NCBI GenBank assembly: GCA_020631735.1
Contig: CM036225.1
Coordinates: 62,777,183-62,841,182 of the forward strand
Length of the DNA stretch: 64,000 bases
From: Saccharum officinarum
Taxonomy: Eukaryota > Streptophyta > Magnoliopsida > Poales > Poaceae
Direction of reading: 5' to 3'
Shown here: positions 33,601-44,862 of the stretch, in pieces
Layout: each line of letters opens with the position of its first letter
How positions within the stretch are numbered: position 1 is the first letter of the stretch
Translations under genes and position numbers: made by a program
Notes under the pieces: generated by a model
Told to the model about the DNA's origin: nothing
Database searches by the model: none
What the model saw: only the letters and a program-made list of their open reading frames with translations

Positions 33601-33630
33601 AGCATTAGCATTTGCTTTTGTGGTTGCCAT
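30618..33630 (-). CDS. hAT-transposase-derived protein (DUF659 and hAT dimerisation domain)
   Basis: Two exons on the minus strand, 33630-32151 and 30904-30618, joined in phase across a 1.2-kb intron (donor CAAG/GTAAAGG, acceptor AAATCGCAG). Together they encode 588 residues. Residues about 115-270 match DUF659 (CSLILDSWKSQCGRSFISAF, VQVITNNVSPHM, CADHCINLLLENIAEL). Exon 2 is the hAT C-terminal dimerisation region (ARILGQTCFGAARYN, HTEKRSFADQERF, YIYYNLRL). The N-terminal BED zinc finger usual in the family was not found. The start ATG has a G at +4. The long open frame and no seen terminal inverted repeats suggest a resident, possibly domesticated, gene. Such proteins are nuclear and DNA-binding; its target is unknown. 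Confidence 0.75.
31295..31445. mobile_element. Stowaway MITE in the hAT gene intron
   Basis: A 147-bp element at 31297-31443 bounded by TA target duplications. The right end is GGTACGGAGGGAG and the left CTTCATCTGTCGC, a worn form of CTCCCTCCGT. The arms pair over about 55 bp (ATTATAAAACGTTTTGGC against GCCAAAACATCTTAGAATT, and TTCATAGCTTTT against AAAAGCTATGAA), making a long hairpin. Size and TA duplication fit Tc1/mariner-derived Stowaway elements. Confidence 0.85.
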
Positions 33631-35640
33631 GGGCAGCTGGCTGCAAAAGTGTGAACTGAAGGTAGAAGCAGTCCACCAAAGACAAATCCCCTTGACCTTT
33701 GTAGTATGTAGATAAGGCAGCTGGCGGCAAAAATGTTTGGTAAAATTGACCCAGGTGGTGAGACAGGATCCTTATCAGACGAAACTCAGGACATGCCAAC
33801 AAAAAAAAACAATTCTAATTGGCCTATCCTAATTCTTGCATTCCTCAAGTGAACTCCTTGACAAAAAGTATTCTTGATGCACAATCCTGAAAAGAAAACA
33901 TAGGCTGTTAGGAAAATTAGTTTAACAGTGTTTTATTCCCAAAAGACACGTATCAAAAATGGAACATTCCATAAACTAGAGGAGTTAAGGAATTAAGGTG
34001 CTTCCTTGTCAAGAATAAATGGTTTTAAAAAGCAATAATTATTTGCTGCAGGATTTTGTTTATTTAAAAAATAACAAGCCTATCTTTGCCTGAGCTGTAT
34101 TTGAGAATCAATACAATGAATTAACAGTAACCATGACAAGCAAGCTCAATAATTGGCCATTTTGAACATGCTGCAATGAGGAGAAGTGTACAATTGGATT
34201 AGAAACGTGGATACAATTGTCTATACATCAATCCTACAAATTTGAAGGTTAAATGATTTGCAATGAACCTTACATATTAATGCATTTCCTTATGCCTTGG
34301 GATAAAAAATACTAGTGCAGCATTTCTTTATTTCAGCAATAATGATTGATGACGCATATTTAGAGGGCAAAGCGTAATAACGATAATAGAGATGCCATGC
34401 TTTTTCAGATGCTGATTGATGCAGCGGAGTTGATGGGTGAAAAACGCAAAACTGCTTGCATCACATGCACATTAAATAAATATGTTAAATAGCTAAATAA
34501 ACAGACCTCTTTTATCTTCTAGATTTGGTTCCAATTCTTGATGGATTTATCAAGAAATACAAATGAACTTAGTTAGGACAATGCGTACGATATCTAATTA
34601 TAAGGATACCATTGCATGGAACCTCATAGCTTGCTACCATTCCTAAGGACAAAATTATGGATCGAGTACTAAGATATAGATTGGTGTAGAAAAGTTTGGA
34701 AAAGGCTCAGGATCAACCAAGGACATGTAAATGAAAGCTTACAAGTAGGAAACTAAATACTACAGTACATGCAGTCTTGTGATTAAAAAAAAACATTTCA
34801 AACCATATCTGATGTGTTGCACAAACAAACCAAATGTCATTGGGAACCTTAAAATTCAGGAAGCCAAATTTAGTATGAAGGTTGACTTCTACCATTGGTC
34901 ATCCAGAACCAAAAAACAAAATGCAACAGTAACAACAAAGCCCTTTAGTCTCTATCAAGTTGAGGTGGGCTAGAGTTGAAGCCCAACATGAGCCACCAAG
35001 AAAAAAGAGAAAGAAAGAGAAAATAAATTAAATACAAGGCATCAATAATAACGACACAGAATTAACCAAAAGAGGAAAAAAATAAAAAACACGTCATTAT
35101 GATAGGGCCTAGCAGCATTAAAAAATATTCATCCCAACTCAAAAGCTCCTAAGTCTGCTTACTACAAATCAATGTAATTAGGCTACTATCTGCATTTACC
35201 ACATTCAGATCTTGAGGGATGCAAAACGAATAAAACAGGAACAGTATTCAGTGTAGTAAATCATATGCATTGCATGTCCATGCACATGCTCTCCATAAAC
35301 ATACATAGATCCAAAGAAAGCACTTCCTAGTCTGCTTTTTTTCAATTAAGAAACCTAGCCATGCGACCATGTTCTGATTAGCTCAACAGCTTTTAAAAAT
35401 CCACCATGACTACACAGGACAAAAACAACGTTCTTCCGTGCGCAGCACGGACCCCCTATGCGTTCACAGTGGTGAAGCGTGAGGGGCACGGGCGCATGAC
35501 GTCTTAGTTTTAATACCCGCCACGCGGAGGTGGGAACAAACAATTAAAACTTAATCAAACGTTGTCGCGAAGCGGGAAAGAGTTCCCGCGTCCAAGGTTC
35601 CCCCATCCCAAAGCTTTTGTGAGTCTCCATCCCCATGTTG
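33631..35640. other. Upstream region of the hAT-derived gene
   Basis: AT-rich and without convincing coding sequence on either strand. 35420-35560 is moderately GC-rich (CACGGGCGCATGACG) and could be a leader or promoter for a minus-strand transcript. No exon with supported splice sites was found. Confidence 0.35.
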
Positions 35641-35644
35641 GAGA

Positions 35645-35761
35645 ATATACCATTTCCACTCTTTACAATCATACAGGGAGCCACAACAGCACCCCCACCC
35701 CTGGTATATTTCCACTCCTTACAATCATACAGTGAGCCACAACAACACCCCACCCCTGGTA
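35645..35761. repeat. Tandem duplication, unit about 58 bp
   Basis: Two adjacent copies at 35645-35703 and 35704-35761 share TTTCCACTCTTTACAATCAT (one difference) and GAGCCACAACA, each ending CCCACCCCTGGTAT. About 90 percent identical by eye. Confidence 0.85.
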
Positions 35762-36380
35762 TGTGGTTGACTGGTCCATCATCCATGCAAACAGACCTAC
35801 GATCCATGGACGGATCTCTCACGCGACAGATCAGAAGGACCTACCCAGACCTCGGGCGGATGGCTGGACAAAATGGCACATCACAGGCGCGGATCCAGTA
35901 AAGGCCATTGCTGTACGCATCTACACAGCTAGAACAGATCATCAGAGTCCGCTTAAGCTAGGGTTTGAGTGTTCGGTTCCGCACGGCATCAAGGGAACAG
36001 AAGTGCGGGCATACCCTCGGTGCTCACCGCTGGCGAAGCACCAGTCCAAGACCTGCGAAGAGGGCCCGCCGAAGACCTGGGCACCTCGCGTCAGGCGGCG
36101 GCGGCGGCGGCGGCGAGAGCGAGCGCTGCGCAGCAGGGTGAACGGGCAACAAAAATGCGCAGAGTGGAGCTGAAGCGGGTCCTAGAGACCCGGACTGAAC
36201 TGAACTACTGTGTAGATTTGCATGGGCGTGGTCGCGTGGACCAGGCCTGGATGCTCCTGTGCTTTTGCGTTTTGGGTTCTGGTCGGGGTGTCTCCGTGTC
36301 TGTCTAGGCCCACTGGCCCAGGCTCCAAACCACGTCGCTGACCCTGTGTTTATTTTCTGTTTTTCTAATTGTTTTCCTTG
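35762..36380. other. GC-rich unannotated region with a CGG run
   Basis: 35940-36180 is GC-rich and contains GGCGGCGGCGGCGGCGGCGG near 36095. It resembles the 5' end or promoter of a grass gene, possibly of the minus-strand hAT gene, but no reading frame shows recognisable homology or clean splice borders. Confidence 0.35.
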
Positions 36381-36890
36381 TTGGATGAGAGGACTGTTTC
36401 ATATGCTCGTACCCACGGTTGTGTTTCAAATGTTTCAGCTCCTTTTAACTTATTGTTGCAACAATTTGTCTCGGGTTGTTACAATAATATGTTCATGATG
36501 TTTTAGCTGCTTCAGCCTTAATGTTTTAGTTATGTTATCTGTTGTTGCAATAATATATTCATGGCGTTTTAACTGTTTCATCCCAATGTTGCAGCTGTTA
36601 TTCCTTGTTGTTGCAGTATATATGTTCGTGGTGTTCCTTGCTGTTGCAACTGTTGTTCCTTGTTGCAGGCACACAGCGCGCACCATGGGAGCTAAGCATG
36701 CGAGCAGCAAGCACAGGCACGTAGCGCAGCACACAAGCGGAGCATGTGAGCAGCAGGCACAGGCACACGGCAACATGCAAGCAACAGGAGGCAACAGGAC
36801 GCGAGGAGCAGACAGCAGGCGCATGCGAGCAGCAGAGCAGCACGGCACCTCCATCGGACGTCCGGACGCCAGCGTCGCCCTTTTAATTTT
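36380..36890. repeat. Second TGTTGCAA-type repeat block
   Basis: Variants of TTGTTGCAACA, AATATGTTCATG and GATGTTTTAGCTG recur every 30-60 bp. The block then continues into an AGCA/GGCACA-rich section and ends with GGACGTCCGGACGCCAGCG. The same vocabulary and the same kind of end occur at 19620-20235. Confidence 0.5.
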
Positions 36891-37041
36891 CGTAGTACTG
36901 ATTAGATGAGAGAAAATTAATAAAATGATAAATTTTAATAGCTTATATATGGTCATGAAGATATCACGAACCATATTAATATTTTGTGCATTTTCCTCTC
37001 ATTGCTCCATTATTATCTGACCATGAAATATCATTGATTTT

Positions 37042-37239
37042 TAAGGCCCTGTTTGGATTCGGGATCCTTATATGAAGTAATTATCTGCTAATAGTTATCT
37101 CTTTTAGATCCAAACAGGTAGATAATAGACTAGCTAATTGTTAGCTTGTGCTTTAGATAACAACTATCCCACTAGCTAACCCAAATCAGATGAGCTATTA
37201 GATAACTATTATGAGATAGTTAATCCAAACAGGGTCTAA
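37042..37239. mobile_element. Tourist-like MITE (PIF/Harbinger type) with TAA duplication
   Basis: The element is 37045-37236 with termini GGCCCTGTTTGG and CCAAACAGGGTC, flanked on both sides by TAA. The interior is rich in AGCTA/TAGCT words. A 3-bp TAA/TTA target duplication is the signature of PIF/Harbinger-derived MITEs. Confidence 0.85.
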
Positions 37240-39363
37240 GTAACTGTACTTTCTGTCTTGCAGGCTATCTATTATTCCAACCAAGAAGCCATAAATGGTA
37301 AGCATATGTTTAGTTATTTTTATAGATTATATATTTGTGACATTGTAACTCAGGGTTAGAGGTTCGTTTTGTAGCGACGGCTCATTCGATCTTTTCGGTC
37401 TTGAAATAGCATGGAGAATTGAAGAATCAAGGGTTTGGTCTTCGGTCTCCCTAGTTTGGTCCTTTGTTCTGGTCAAGCGGATTGATGATGCACAATCAAG
37501 CATACGGTGTTGGCCAACTCCACCGCCTACTCCGTGACATCCGGGCATAGCTCTGCCTAGCCAACATCGAAAACATGACACATCCATAGCCTCATCCACC
37601 ACATCCATATGACCGAGCTCCACGAACCTATTCTCCCCATTAGGTATTGTTCGTTTGATCCAAATCAAAGAAATTGGAGGGGACTGAAGGGGGCTGAGGA
37701 TGATTTTGACTTGTAGATGATTTAATCCCCCCACAATCCTATTGAATCCCCTTGATTTAGGATCAAACGAATAGGCCCTTGAGGAGCTTCGTGCCTCCAT
37801 GTTCTTGCCTACTCTAACGCTACCTCCCTTATCTTCTCAAACTCCTCCTCCGCTAATGCCTCACACACATCAGCCTCTATGTGCCCCCATTTGTGGATCT
37901 GGAGATCACGAACTTCAACTCACCGTGGGACAACATGCGAGTGGTACAACTGAAGCCCTAGAGATAGAAAAGAGTCTGATGGCCGAGCAAGCGACAACGA
38001 GGGAAACGAGGAGCTAAAACAATTGTGCTTCATGGATTCGGATAGGGTCGATGGTGGGTTATAATAAGACCCAAAGTCTATTTTGTTTGTGTGTTAAACC
38101 CTACATGGATTTTAATATAGATTGCTACACAATATTTATCACTGCACGCTAGCTCGCATTAGCTTGACCCCCAAACTTAGTGTCACTATTGCCGATGCCT
38201 TTGTTACTATATTTGGAAGCTATGCTGGTTGACACAAAACGTTCTATTCATTGGTCGACTACCAACTTACAAACTTGTGGTGGCTGAAGTTACTAGTGAC
38301 AATGGTGTCACAGAAACCTACAAAAAAGGAAGTGCGGAGACAAACCAAAACCATGTCGAGAACATGTACATGAGATCATGAAAGAGCACGGATACATGCG
38401 ATAGGTGGGTTTGCCATTGTTCTGTGTTGTTCCTATTCATTAAGGGCCTAATTGGATGCTCACATGTGTTTGGGCTAGGTTGCTAGGATGGAGTTACAAA
38501 TTGTTTGGATGTCTGCATCATAACTTGGGCTAGATCCCGCTCGTGCAAATCTCCCCAACTGGCCTGGCTCTAGGGAAACAAAAATGAATCTTGTTTCCTC
38601 ATGGGCTGGCTCCCGTGGGACGCGACGCACGCTTGCTGACGTTCGTTCGCGGATCTCCTAGGCATACTATTGCTCGAACATGTTGCAATCAAACGATCAC
38701 TCCTTGCTTCATGGTGTTGTGGGCACATGCAAGCATACGGTCATGCCTTGCTTAGGAGGAACCTAGCCAATGGCGGCCTAGACGCGAGATGTGAGACAAG
38801 CTAGGACGGGGAGCCTAAGATAATGTAATATGATCATGACAAATGATCTTTTAAACAAGAGGTACTCGATTCATCCTAAATTATAAGACGTTTGACTTTT
38901 TTGACACCAAGTTTGATCACTTGTCTTATTCAAAAATTTATGCAAAATATTACTTTTTTTATCGTGGCTTGATTTATTAATAAAAGTTTTTCCAGAATAA
39001 CTTAAATTTGACTATGTTTGCACAAAACCAGCCAGCAGTACTTTCAACCAGCCAGATCAGCCAAGCAAACAGGCTTAATATTTATCAGCCAGCCGGCATC
39101 TAGTGATGAACGTTTGAGCAGAGTTGCGTTGGGAATGTCCTGGGTTCCTGGTGATTGACTCACGTTCGGTCACACAAAATGATTTTACACACACACACAA
39201 AGCATATACTCCGTATATATCAGCAGCCTCTAGCACTGGCAGCAGAGTCAAAGTCAAAACGGAACGGCGCTGCAACAGGTTACTTGCGCCAACGAGTTCC
39301 AGGGCCCCGCTTGCCATAGGCTCAACAGTCTCGCCAGCGGATCCCCTCGTTGCCGCCGGCGTC
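37240..39363. other. Intergenic DNA with MITE remnants
   Basis: 37641-37775 is a small palindromic element: GTTCGTTTGATCC on the left pairs with GGATCAAACGAA on the right. 38440-38600 resembles a GGGCCTAATTGGATG-type MITE half. 38870-38960 resembles a worn Stowaway end (TACTCGATTCATCC). No coding region was supported. The 157-codon minus frame at 37327-37800 runs across the palindromic element and is not credible. Confidence 0.45.
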
Positions 39364-41320
39364 ATGGCGAGCGGCGGCCTGGCGGCTGCGTCGGAGGTCG
39401 CCGTCGTCTTTCTCATCCGCCCCGTCCTTGCCATTGCCTTCGTCTTCACTCTCATCCTCCTCAGTACGCCACCCCTCTCCATCCCTCCCTCCCTCAGTTA
39501 CCTAGTTGCGTGCGCGGGTTCCCTGATCCACTTCGTTCGTTTCCCCAGGCTGGTACGTGGCGTGGACGACTGTGCTGGTGCACGTGCCGCTGGTGCAGGA
39601 GATCGCCGGCCTGCGCCCGAAGAAGCCTTCTAAACCCAAGCCAGACAACCGCGTCGCCAAGTTCTACAGGAACCAGGCCGAGGCCGCTCAAAGGTGAAAG
39701 CTTTACCTCCGCACGACCAAACAACACTTGCGACCTCCTTTTGCTCATCCGGATGTTTAGGTGCTGATTTATGTGGAAACTGACTGGCCAGCTGTTGTTC
39801 AATCCGATCCAGGTTGAATGCTTGCTTACCATCGTATTCCTGAACCAAACCTGAAATGAAGCTTTTGTTCAATTCGATGGCAGTAGGTTGTAGATTAGGT
39901 TTGTGTCTGCATACCGCATGCCCACCCACTATCTGATCTCGTTAGGTGTATGTTGATGCTGCAGCTCTTCATGTGGGCGTGGTTGCAATTATAGTTAAAT
40001 CGAAGCAGGGAAATTTGCTTAAGCTATCTATTTCAGCTTTTCAAACTTGATTCAACTTCATCTGCAGTTTGGTACAATGCCTAAAACACCTGAAGGCATC
40101 ATCACCTGCATTTTTGTGTTCTTCGTGTTTGCCCTCTGGATGCCTATCTCAAATTCCTACATTTCTTGTCATATTGGTGCTAAAGTAAAGCTGTTTGTTG
40201 CAATTCAAAGAAAAGCCTAGACATTTCAAACTTTACTCCATACAAATCGATATACTGGTACTTGAAAGCTATACTGGAGCTAACTATGTCCATGTTTTTT
40301 TTTCACCTTGTATTGCGAATACTAGCAGTCCTATTCTCAGAAACTGTATTTTGCTATTGAATTACTTAGGCATAGTTGGGAACTGGATACTTGGATAGGG
40401 ATGGAAGAAAAATAAAGCCAATATCTTTAGCAGGATTCAATGTGGTTTATCTAGTAAAAAAAACGAGCTGTTGTTGAAATAGCTTATGTATCCTTTCTCA
40501 TTTAAACCACTAGTAATTGCACTTTGTATATTGTACATCGTGAGCATGTATTCTGGAAACATGACTATCTATAAACTCATATAATTTGATTTATCTTGCT
40601 GTCTCCTTAAACCTTGAAGTTTTCATATTTTATCTTGGCCTGCAATGCCACTACTAATATTACTGCAAGAAAGTAGGTGCCACCCTTTAGTTCATCATAC
40701 ATTTCCATTGCTCCTTAATGTCATTCCTTCCTTTCAGTGATCAGCAAGTACATAGAACCTAAGGACAAAAGAACATTGTTAGATGGTACTGTATCCGTTG
40801 CTTGTAGTTGTAGGTTACAATAGCTGTTTAAGTTTGCTGTGGCTCCATTTGCTACCTACATCATACAGCAGTGGTGGAGAGTGTTTCCAACTTGGGCACG
40901 AATGGTTTGATGCTTTCTACAAGACTAGAACCTTTTGATTACTCAGAGAGCTCAGCTTGTTTTTTAATCCAACCTATAACTTTACAATATACCACGCTTA
41001 CTAGCAAATTGTATCATGAGTTCTGTCAAGATGGCTAACAGTAACAGTAATGTATTTTGGGTGCTCAAAAACCTTTGCTATTTAGACTTTTAGGGTGTTG
41101 CTTCTGTTTTCAGATATTACCCCAATGTTTCAATCATAGTGTGCTTATACCGCAAAAGTTACACTATGTTTGCAACTACAAATTGTTTTAGTTTCAGGCA
41201 GATAGATCATGAAGAAGCAGAAAATGACCGTACTCTTTCACTTGTACACATGTTCACAAATCACTAACCTGATTTTTATTATCTACTAACAGGAACAGCA
41301 AATCAGAAGGGACATCTTAA
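39364..41320 (+). CDS. Small plant membrane protein, three exons
   Basis: Exons 39364-39463, 39549-39693 and 41293-41320, with GT..AG junctions that keep phase, give about 90 residues. Residues 10-45 form a hydrophobic segment (AVVFLIRPVLAIAFVFTLILL), interrupted by the first intron and followed by SWYVAWTTVLVHVPLVQEIAGL. Next comes a basic tail (RPKKPSKPKPDNRVAKFYRN) and a short end RNSKSEGTS then TAA. I recognise this layout (hydrophobic helix, VLVHVPLVQEI, Lys/Pro-rich tail) as a conserved uncharacterised plant protein. Its function is unknown to me; a single-pass endomembrane location is inferred. The 1.6-kb second intron is AT-rich and ordinary. The ATG is in a GC-rich first exon, as in many grass genes. 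Confidence 0.75.
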
Positions 41321-41866
41321 GAGAAAAGAGTCAGCGCTTTGTAATAAGTACCAGTTGCACACTGTTGTATGCAAATTCCCTAGTTCTAGTTAGAATGCAA
41401 TGCTACTGATGATGGCGGTTTTCTAGAAGAGAATATATATCAGCATTTGATGGGAGCTTCCTGCTTGAGGATAATACATCAGGCTTATGATACTAGCGTA
41501 TCAACTGTATATTGCATTACCTTCGTAAAGTAAGGACCTTATAATTTTAGATTGTACATATACCTGTGCAGGAATGAAGAGAACCACATATTCTTTGGAA
41601 TATCAATGTTCTGCCGTGTCTTGTCAAAAAAAAGTTTTTCTTTGTTAAGTTCAGCTCTAGTCATTGGCTTATGATGTCATTTATAAAGATGAAAACTGCT
41701 TTTATATGATGCCAAGCTGCAGGGATTGTGCCGTGCACTCATTCTTTTCCGCTTTGCTGAACAACGATCATCTATTCAATCAGCCAATAATTTCGTAACT
41801 GATTCCCTCTGGGAAGGATGAAGATCTGGACTCACCTGGCATCTGGCAAGAGGGAAGCCATACATA
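41321..41866 (+). other. 3' UTR and spacer after the small membrane-protein gene
   Basis: AT-rich, with several possible polyadenylation signals. No other signal was seen before the tandem repeat at 41868. Confidence 0.4.
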
Positions 41867-41867
41867 A

Positions 41868-42087
41868 CTTCAAACAGTGCCTAAACCATGTACTTCAAAC
41901 CGTGCCTAAACCAGAAGTATATGGTACTCTACGGTTGAGGAAGCCAATGTCTTCAAGCAGTGCCTAAACCAGAAGTACATGGTACTCTACGATTGAGCGT
42001 AAGTATATGGTACTCTACGACTGAGGAAGCCAATGTCTTCAAACAGTGCCTAAACCAGAAGTACATGGTACTCTACGGTTGACGTAA
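41868..42087. repeat. Short tandem repeat array (CAGTGCCTAAACCAGAAGTA)
   Basis: About four degenerate units carrying CAGTGCCTAAACCAGAAGTA, then CATGGTACTCTACGGTTGAG and GAAGCCAATGTCTTCAA. One further partial unit lies outside the array at about 42930-42958. It sits between two convergent genes. Confidence 0.8.
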
Positions 42088-42359
42088 GGTAACACCGATG
42101 AAGCCAATGGATTTAAAGAAAAAAAAATCCATAGCAATCCAAACCTAAGTGTCCTGTGTCGGGGGAAAAAAATTCAAACATAAGCCCTAACTTCCATTTT
42201 TCATTCCAAAGTCGAACTACATAATACAACGGCTAAGATCTGAAGTCCATTTCATGCCAAGATATCAACAGATAACTAGAGATACTATGGTCGTTCCAGG
42301 TTACAAACAATAGCAAATAGCTCCTGAAGTAAAACGGGAGGTGCAAATGTCCGGCACAG

Positions 42360-44862
42360 CTATGAACATGGGGCCTCGTTCTCAAGATCAACCTGAACCT
42401 TTGTCCTCTTGATCCTTGCCGGCGATTTGCATTCTGTGTCTACAAACGGGTTTTTGTTCTTGGATGGCCGCGGAGAAATGGTGCCTACCTCAGATTCGCT
42501 TCTCTCATCTGATGTCGATTCAGGTGACACTGTCGCCTGTGGCTTAGTTGGGACTTTTAGTGACACATTGCCGGCCTTCTGTTGCTCTTCCAGTATTTTC
42601 TGCAAGTATCTTGCATGTTCCTCTATCCGTAGCTGCAACTGCCTTTGTATCTGGTTGTGAAATTCAAATCATCAGTGCTGAAAATATTTGATAATTGAGT
42701 GTTTGTTACTACATGTTTCCTGACTATTTCAGATACTACATGATAATGGGTGTGGATACTAGACCCTGTTTAGATCCACCTTGCTAATAGTTAGCAACTA
42801 AGAATTAGCAAGAGTGGATCTAAACAAGCCTATGCTAAAGGCCAAAAGGGTGGTGCTAACTTCTAGCAAGAATTTGAAAGGTAAAGGTTGCTAGACAGTG
42901 CTAAAAATTGGCATGCTAATTTAGTGGATCCAGTGCCTAAACCAGAAGTACATGGTACCTGCAATATATTCGATTCTGATTATTGAATTCTAATTTTTAT
43001 GGTCAAAATTTATAGTATACAATTAATTCTTTTAGGTATTCATTGATTGTATATAAGTTGGCCAGTTAAAGATAGCGATGACCGATGAACAGGATGCAAG
43101 TGGACATATATAGAACTGAAACCAAACTCCATACTAATTCCTTGAATGATTTCGGATAAATTTATTTATCAAGCATGTGAGAACTCGTGCAATGTGATAA
43201 CATAGCCTGCACTCTGGTCCTCTGGATGTTCTGATACCCACCTCTAATTGTTCATGAAGCTGTTTCTGAACCTCGATTTGCATCCTTAGAGCTTCTGCCA
43301 CTTGTAAATTCCTAAGAAACATGTTAAGGAAAGGGATGTAAAACTCTAAGATCGTGGTGCTTATGTGCATGTTTCCCTACTTAAGTGATCAGAGGACTCA
43401 CTTGTTTTTGCTTGAATCACTGCCGCTCTTTCCTGATTGTGCTTTTTTATCCTCCGAAGAAGCCTTCTTATCTACACAGAGTAAGCATTTAGGATTTTCG
43501 TTCTTTTCAGAAAAAAGCTGCTATTATAAAAGGACACATTAAGTAGGTAATTTAAGCTTACCTTCTTTAGGTCCAGGAAGATATTTCGCAAGCCGATACT
43601 TCTATATGAAGAGTACAGGAGAGAAAATGTAAGTTATAATGAGAACAGAGAAGGGAGAATTAATTTTCACTGGAAACAATTGTACACTTGTACCTGAAGA
43701 TGGCTCTTCACATGATAAATGGTTAGACCTTCTACCTTCATTAGTTTCAGCACACCCTTAGGAGTTGCTTCTGTAAAGATATGAAAACAAACTATTTATT
43801 AAGGATGGTCTGTCAAATATAGACAACCTAAAAACATGTGAGAGATAAAGCAAAATGGCCGACTTACTTTCAGGTCCTTCAAGCTTTTTTACGGCCTCCA
43901 AAAAACGCTCATGAAGCTCAAGTGTCCACCTCAACCTTGACTTGTTAGTTGTTGCAGAGCTAGAAGATGACTGAGATGAGCTAAGCTGGACCTTAACTGG
44001 TGATCCTAGATTCTGTATACTCTGAGTGGGACAAGATGATACTGGAAGTGATGACAGTTGTGGTGGTGTGCCATATATGTCCTAAAAACATTGTGTCAGA
44101 GGAATATCACCATAAAACATCTATAAACTGGAACAGAGGATCTGGTGTGCTGCAAAGCTCAAACTGTTACCGTCAAATTATAGTGGAGCAGTGTTTCTGT
44201 AAGGGGCTCAGTTAACTTACATCTAAATGAGGACTCTTCTCATTGTCAGTGATGGCAATTCCTAGCTGCTCAGACAGGAACTGAAATTCCATCTGTTCAT
44301 CAAAAGCCAAGGCATTGTTTTCTCGGAAGCTGCCATCAGAAGCATCTCCGGAAAGATCGAGGAAGTCTTTCAGATCATCTGACTGTTCAGCTTCATCTAA
44401 ACCATTGCCAGTATCACCACTTAAGAGAAGAGAGGAGCTTGATGACTGCCCAGCTGAAACATGCTGCTCACACTTAGGGGGGTGAGGCAGGAAAGGTAAA
44501 GTGCACATTTGACGGCATGGCTCTGTTTTTGTCGAAGATGACGAAAACAAGCTTGTGCAGAATGTCGAAGAATTTGAGAACATGGGTTCTGAAAATTTAG
44601 GATGTGAGACGTGAGACTGCGGGCTATCAGGATCAGATTCAGGGCTTCTTTTCTGAAGGTTAACTGATAGGCTCCTTGACAAGCTTGATGACCGGATCAA
44701 CTCAGTCTTGATGTTTGATGACTGACTCGTGGATGCCAATGTGCCATCCATCAAGCTGTGGTGATCTAATTTAGCATCGAACAACACTGAAGGTGCAGAG
44801 GCATGTCCTGTTTTGTCGGGAGTGGCGATTTGCTCCACCGCAAGAACACTCTGAGAGTTCAT
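42360..44862 (-). CDS. MYB-CC transcription factor, PHR1-like
   Basis: Seven coding exons on the minus strand: 44862-44221, 44081-43868, 43770-43694, 43601-43562, 43471-43402, 43311-43242 and 42650-42360. All are joined in phase by GT..AG introns, giving 467 residues. The single MYB (GARP) repeat at about residues 235-300 reads [51 protein letters not shown], with the diagnostic SHLQKYR. A coiled-coil MYB-CC domain follows ([38 protein letters not shown]). This pair defines the PHR/PHL family, nuclear regulators of phosphate-starvation genes that bind P1BS (GNATATNC) sites and are held by SPX proteins. The N-terminus is Ser-rich with acidic stretches ([15 protein letters not shown]), plausibly activating. 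All expected residues are present, so the gene looks functional. Which PHR/PHL member it is cannot be settled here. Confidence 0.93.
42763..42933. mobile_element. MITE with palindromic half in the last PHR1-like intron
   Basis: About 42767-42826 folds on itself: TGTTTAGATCCACCTTGCTA pairs with TAGCAAGAGTGGATCTAAAC. The right part ends TTTAGTGGATCC and joins a stray copy of the CAGTGCCTAAACCAGAAGTA repeat. It lies within the intron between 43241 and 42651. Confidence 0.65.

Noticed and set aside
37327..37800. A 157-codon minus-strand frame
   Set aside because: Runs across a small palindromic MITE and has no domain similarity.
41868..42087. A CRISPR-like array
   Set aside because: Units are degenerate tandem repeats without distinct spacers, in a plant nuclear context.
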